64,000 bases of DNA from Parapedobacter pyrenivorans_A (GTDB taxonomy: Bacteria; Bacteroidota; Bacteroidia; Sphingobacteriales; Sphingobacteriaceae), in contig NZ_JBHEUZ010000004.1 of the NCBI RefSeq assembly GCF_041925275.1, positions 233,504-297,503 on the forward strand. Direction: 5' to 3'. The notes under the pieces are model-generated. The model was not told where the DNA came from. It saw nothing but the letters and a program-made list of their open reading frames with translations, and searched no databases. Below, one piece after another: positions 61,810 to 64,000 of this stretch. Both the position numbers and the translations under genes were made by a program. How positions within the stretch are numbered: the first letter of the stretch is position 1; each line of letters begins with the position of its first letter.

Positions 61810-62430
61810 ATGATACGCCTAGGCATTATTGAAGACGACGAACAGATCAGGAATATGCTGGTTGATTTTTTCAACGAGCAGCCCGGTTTTTCGTGCTTGC
61901 TGTCCGCACATTCGGTGGAAGCATTTTTCGAGCAATGGAAGGAGGATGTTTTTCTGGATGTCATCCTTTCTGATATCGGCCTGCCCGGTGAGTCGGGCAT
62001 TAAAGGCGTGAAGCGCATCAAGAAACATGCGCCGAAGTGTGAGGTGATTATGCTGACCGTTTATGACGATGCCAACCGCATATTCCAGGCGCTGTGCAAT
62101 GGTGCTTCGGGTTACTTGCTTAAGCAAACCCCGTTGCAAAAAATCAAAGAAGCCATTGTGTCACTCCATGAAGGCGGTGCACCGATGTCGCCGGGCATTG
62201 CGCGGAAGGTGGTGGAATATTTCAACCCCAAGGGCACGACCGACCTTTATGAGAAATTGACCCCACGCGAGGCCCAGGTGGTGGAGGCCATCGAAGAGGG
62301 GCTGACCAACAAAGAAGTGGCCATCCGGTTTGATATTTCGTTGGAAACCGTGAAATTCCACATCAAGAACATCTACGAGAAACTGCAGGTCAACAGCCGC
62401 CATGCGCTGATTAGCAGGAAGTATAAATAG
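61810..62430 (+). CDS. NarL/LuxR-family response regulator
   Basis: 206 residues from the ATG at 61810 (MIRLGIIEDDEQIRNMLVDFF); an ATG at 61786 would add eight residues. The receiver has acidic EDDEQ, phospho-acceptor Asp in VILSDIGLPGESG, Thr in VIMLTVYDD and Lys in GYLLKQTPLQKI. The C-terminal LuxR HTH is KLTPREAQVVEAIEEGLTNKEVAIRFDISLETVKFHIKNIYEKLQVNSR. It would be phosphorylated by the kinase upstream. Targets are unknown. It is convergent with the DUF6266 gene, with a single base between the stops. Confidence 0.95.
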   Translation: MIRLGIIEDDEQIRNMLVDFFNEQPGFSCLLSAHSVEAFFEQWKEDVFLDVILSDIGLPGESGIKGVKRIKKHAPKCEVIMLTVYDDANRIFQALCNGASGYLLKQTPLQKIKEAIVSLHEGGAPMSPGIARKVVEYFNPKGTTDLYEKLTPREAQVVEAIEEGLTNKEVAIRFDISLETVKFHIKNIYEKLQVNSRHALISRKYK

Positions 62431-62431
62431 G

Positions 62432-63004
62432 TTACCCTTCCTGCCACGGCCCCAACTGCCCGACGTACGCACTCTTGCTGTATTGTTTTTTGCTGGCGCT
62501 GTGTACGAATAGATAAACGTGGAAAGGAACCGCCCAAAGCTGGGGCGGCAGGTTGACTTTGATATACCCTTCGTTGCGTTTGCATACGTGGGTGTTGCGT
62601 GCAGCGATGCCCCTTTGCGGACTGTATACTACCAATACTACTTCATCGTTGGCCCGTGCAAGCGGGGTCTCCCTGCTGGAGAAATAAACTTCCAGCGTCT
62701 GTTCGCTAAGCACCACATCTTCCGCCAACAGGCCGGGCAGGATACCCGTGCTGATGCCGACACGCTCGGGGATGACGTGCTGATCGGGATAATCACCTTC
62801 CAGCGCATCCTGCATCAGTTTTTTGAGGGCTTGGCCGAAAGCTTTCTTTTTGCTACCCTTGCCATGGCCCAGCCAGCTTTCGGAAATGACCGAACGTAAG
62901 GGATTGAGGAATGCCATGGCGAGGCGCATCCGTTGCTGGACGGCAAGTTTGCCATAGGGTTTCTCTGTTTTCGTGGGACTGTTACGATCGTAAAGGAGGT
63001 CCAT
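62432..63004 (-). CDS. DUF6266-like protein lacking the usual N-terminus
   Basis: 190 residues. The body matches the downstream part of its neighbour at 63016-63659 (VQQRMRLAMAFLNPLRSVISESW against VQQQRFKLLTQFLQPISKFLNIG), then 63-150 region strands and a C-terminal LWAVPFHVYLFVHSASKKQYSKSAYVGQL. The typical N-terminal motif (MG-I-KG...GKAGSVVGSSWK) is absent; it begins MDLLYDRNSPTKTEKPYGKLA instead. DUF6266 proteins are Bacteroidetes-specific and of unknown function. It lies 11 nt downstream of the first copy, so a tandem duplication is likely. Confidence 0.75.
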   Translation of the reverse strand: MDLLYDRNSPTKTEKPYGKLAVQQRMRLAMAFLNPLRSVISESWLGHGKGSKKKAFGQALKKLMQDALEGDYPDQHVIPERVGISTGILPGLLAEDVVLSEQTLEVYFSSRETPLARANDEVVLVVYSPQRGIAARNTHVCKRNEGYIKVNLPPQLWAVPFHVYLFVHSASKKQYSKSAYVGQLGPWQEG

Positions 63005-63015
63005 ATCGGTTGGTT

Positions 63016-63659
63016 TTAAGATTCGCTTGATAGGGGAATGTATACGGTAGGAGAGGCCCGCTTCTGCAGTTTGTCAACGAAGAAAATCCATGTATGTAGG
63101 CCCGTGGTACATTTATCGCCAATCAGATCGATAACCGCGATGCCGTCCTGTCGGGTAATATCCTGCTCACTCCCATAAAACCGGTCGTTTTCGGGGTTGT
63201 ATATCAATACATGGGCAGTATCATCCATTTCACCACCCATGCCATAGGTTTCGGTATGCCAGGTAACCGTAACGTGGCCGTTTGCGAGCCATGCCTTTTC
63301 CGCTCCGGCGGTATATAGCGATCCGTGGCTGAATTGCATCGCCTCATAGTTGAGCGATATGTGTTCCCCATCGACCAAAAACGCATGGTCATAATTCAGG
63401 CTGAATGCGGCATTCACACCTGTGGCTTTGGCTAAGAAGGGTTTAAGGCCAATGTTCAGAAATTTCGAAATCGGCTGGAGAAATTGGGTAAGCAGTTTAA
63501 ACCGTTGTTGCTGGACAGCCTGTTGAGGGGAGGGCGTACGCTTGGTGCCTTTTTCCGCTGCAACCCTTTGATGTAATCGATTTTTTTCCAGCTACTTCCC
63601 ACCACGGAGCCTGCTTTGCCCTTGAATGGCCCGTTGATGCCTTTTTTGATGATGCCCAT
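63016..63659 (-). pseudogene. DUF6266 gene interrupted by a -1 frameshift at an A run
   Basis: The first frame from the ATG at 63659 gives MGIIKKGINGPFKGKAGSVV, GSSWKKIDYIKGLQRKK, then departs from the family and stops near 63456. The -1 frame, entered after Lys37, gives GTKRTPSPQQAVQQQRF, KLLTQFLQPISKFLNIG and runs on to 63016 (FVDKLQKRASPTVYIPLSSES). Joined, the two parts make about 214 residues, the normal DUF6266 length. The junction is CGG AAA AAG, with a five-A run at 63554-63550; a sixth A would restore the frame. It may be a real pseudogene, a phase-variable run, programmed slippage or a sequencing error. Confidence 0.8.
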
Positions 63660-63698
63660 GATTGCGACGTTTTAAATACGGCTATACTTGGTAATGTA

Positions 63699-63714
63699 CA
63701 GGGTCTCGCCCCTG
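63699..63714. repeat. Small GC-rich hairpin upstream of the DUF6266 genes
   Basis: CAGGG (63699-63703), TCTCGC loop, CCCTG (63710-63714), in an otherwise AT-rich gap. It resembles a short REP-type element. It sits 40 nt before the DUF6266 start. Confidence 0.35.
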
Positions 63715-63820
63715 CGAGTATACACTTTTCCCCCTGTTCTATTAATAGATATTTTATAAAAATTATATAACACATATTTTAAAATTATATGAAAACCTTT
63801 ATTAAACTTATGTTTAACCT

Positions 63821-63849
63821 ATTTTCATCGTATAAAATACGATGAAAAT
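63821..63849. repeat. Perfect 13-bp inverted repeat with a 3-nt loop
   Basis: ATTTTCATCGTAT (63821-63833), AAA, then its exact reverse complement (63837-63849). It lies in the very AT-rich gap 63660-64000, which otherwise shows no gene. It could be a protein-binding site or a cruciform; there is no T-run to make it a terminator. Confidence 0.75.
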
Positions 63850-63877
63850 ACGATGTATTTACGATAAAAATACGATC
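63834..63877. repeat. Four tandem 11-bp units AAAATACGATG
   Basis: Units at 63834, 63845, 63856 and 63867: AAAATACGATG, AAAATACGATG, TATTTACGATA, AAAATACGATC. Period 11 bp, close to one helical turn, so the TACGAT word recurs on one face. The first unit forms part of the right arm of the 13-bp palindrome. Confidence 0.7.
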
Positions 63878-64000
63878 AAATATAAAATATATATAGTAAT
63901 AGAATAAGTAACTAATCATTTTTAATTACTAGTGATGCGTTAAGTTTTTGCATCAAATAAGTTCCATATTTCTTGTTCTTTGACATTTTGATTTTTTTGA

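Overview
The window looks like a chromosomal segment of a Bacteroidota (Bacteroidetes) bacterium, most likely a Sphingobacteriaceae-type organism. The supporting signs are a SusC-type TonB-dependent receptor, a menaquinone-style respiratory gene set, two DUF6266 proteins, a Reg_prop/HisKA_3 sensor kinase, and several good matches to the Bacteroidetes housekeeping promoter (TTTG about 19 nt before TAnnTTTG). No rRNA, tRNA, CRISPR array or insertion sequence was seen. Species assignment is inference.

Layout. 1-3120: C-terminally cut SusC receptor (minus). 3257-8116: glycerol catabolism (glpF, glpK, glpD on minus; divergent DeoR/GlpR-like repressor). 8103-14592: an outer-membrane-type protein of unknown function, sucB-sucA (2-oxoglutarate dehydrogenase E2 and E1) and a DASH-type cryptochrome/photolyase, all minus. 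14969-18734: a Rossmann-fold epimerase-like protein, a secreted hypothetical and a FecA-like TonB receptor. 18908-30897: a redox/quinone-stress-like cluster framed by two paralogous GAF-domain sigma-54 activators, with an NmrA-like reductase, pirin, orphan succinate-dehydrogenase-type cytochrome b, AhpD-like protein and NDH-2 on plus, and YciI plus two alpha/beta hydrolases on minus. 31218-36238: a YtrA-type GntR/ABC transporter operon ending in an S41 peptidase. 36267-36896: a gap-free array of thirty degenerate 21-bp units. 37032-48225: a lower-GC defence cassette (XRE controller, type III Mod, AlbA_2/ATPase protein, Res, PLD-helicase, DUF4391 protein). 48382-50877: an ABC exporter pair. 50897-58594: nuoH-N of complex I on minus, without nuoA-G. 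58761-62430: a two-component system. 62432-63659: two DUF6266 genes, one frameshifted, then an AT-rich palindromic tail to 64000.

The most notable new observation is a pair of matching sigma-54 promoters. One lies upstream of the NmrA-like reductase (plus, 21625-21639) and one upstream of yciI-hydrolase-hydrolase (minus, 31002-30988). Each has a TGGCAY-N5-TTGT core, and upstream of it two related palindromes (CACGATATTTCGTG-like, then GCGATATATCGTG). The palindrome centres are 30 bp apart in both, and the proximal one begins 67 or 68 bp before the -24 element. Both real sigma-54 activators in the window (intact GAFTGA motifs) lie between these promoters, so the whole 18.9-30.9 kb block reads as one sigma-54 regulon. 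A second strong regulatory reading is an AGTGTA-N12-TACACT operator over the start site of the GntR-ABC operon, close to the operator I recall for Bacillus YtrA.

All functional calls rest on reading protein and DNA motifs by eye; no database search was possible.
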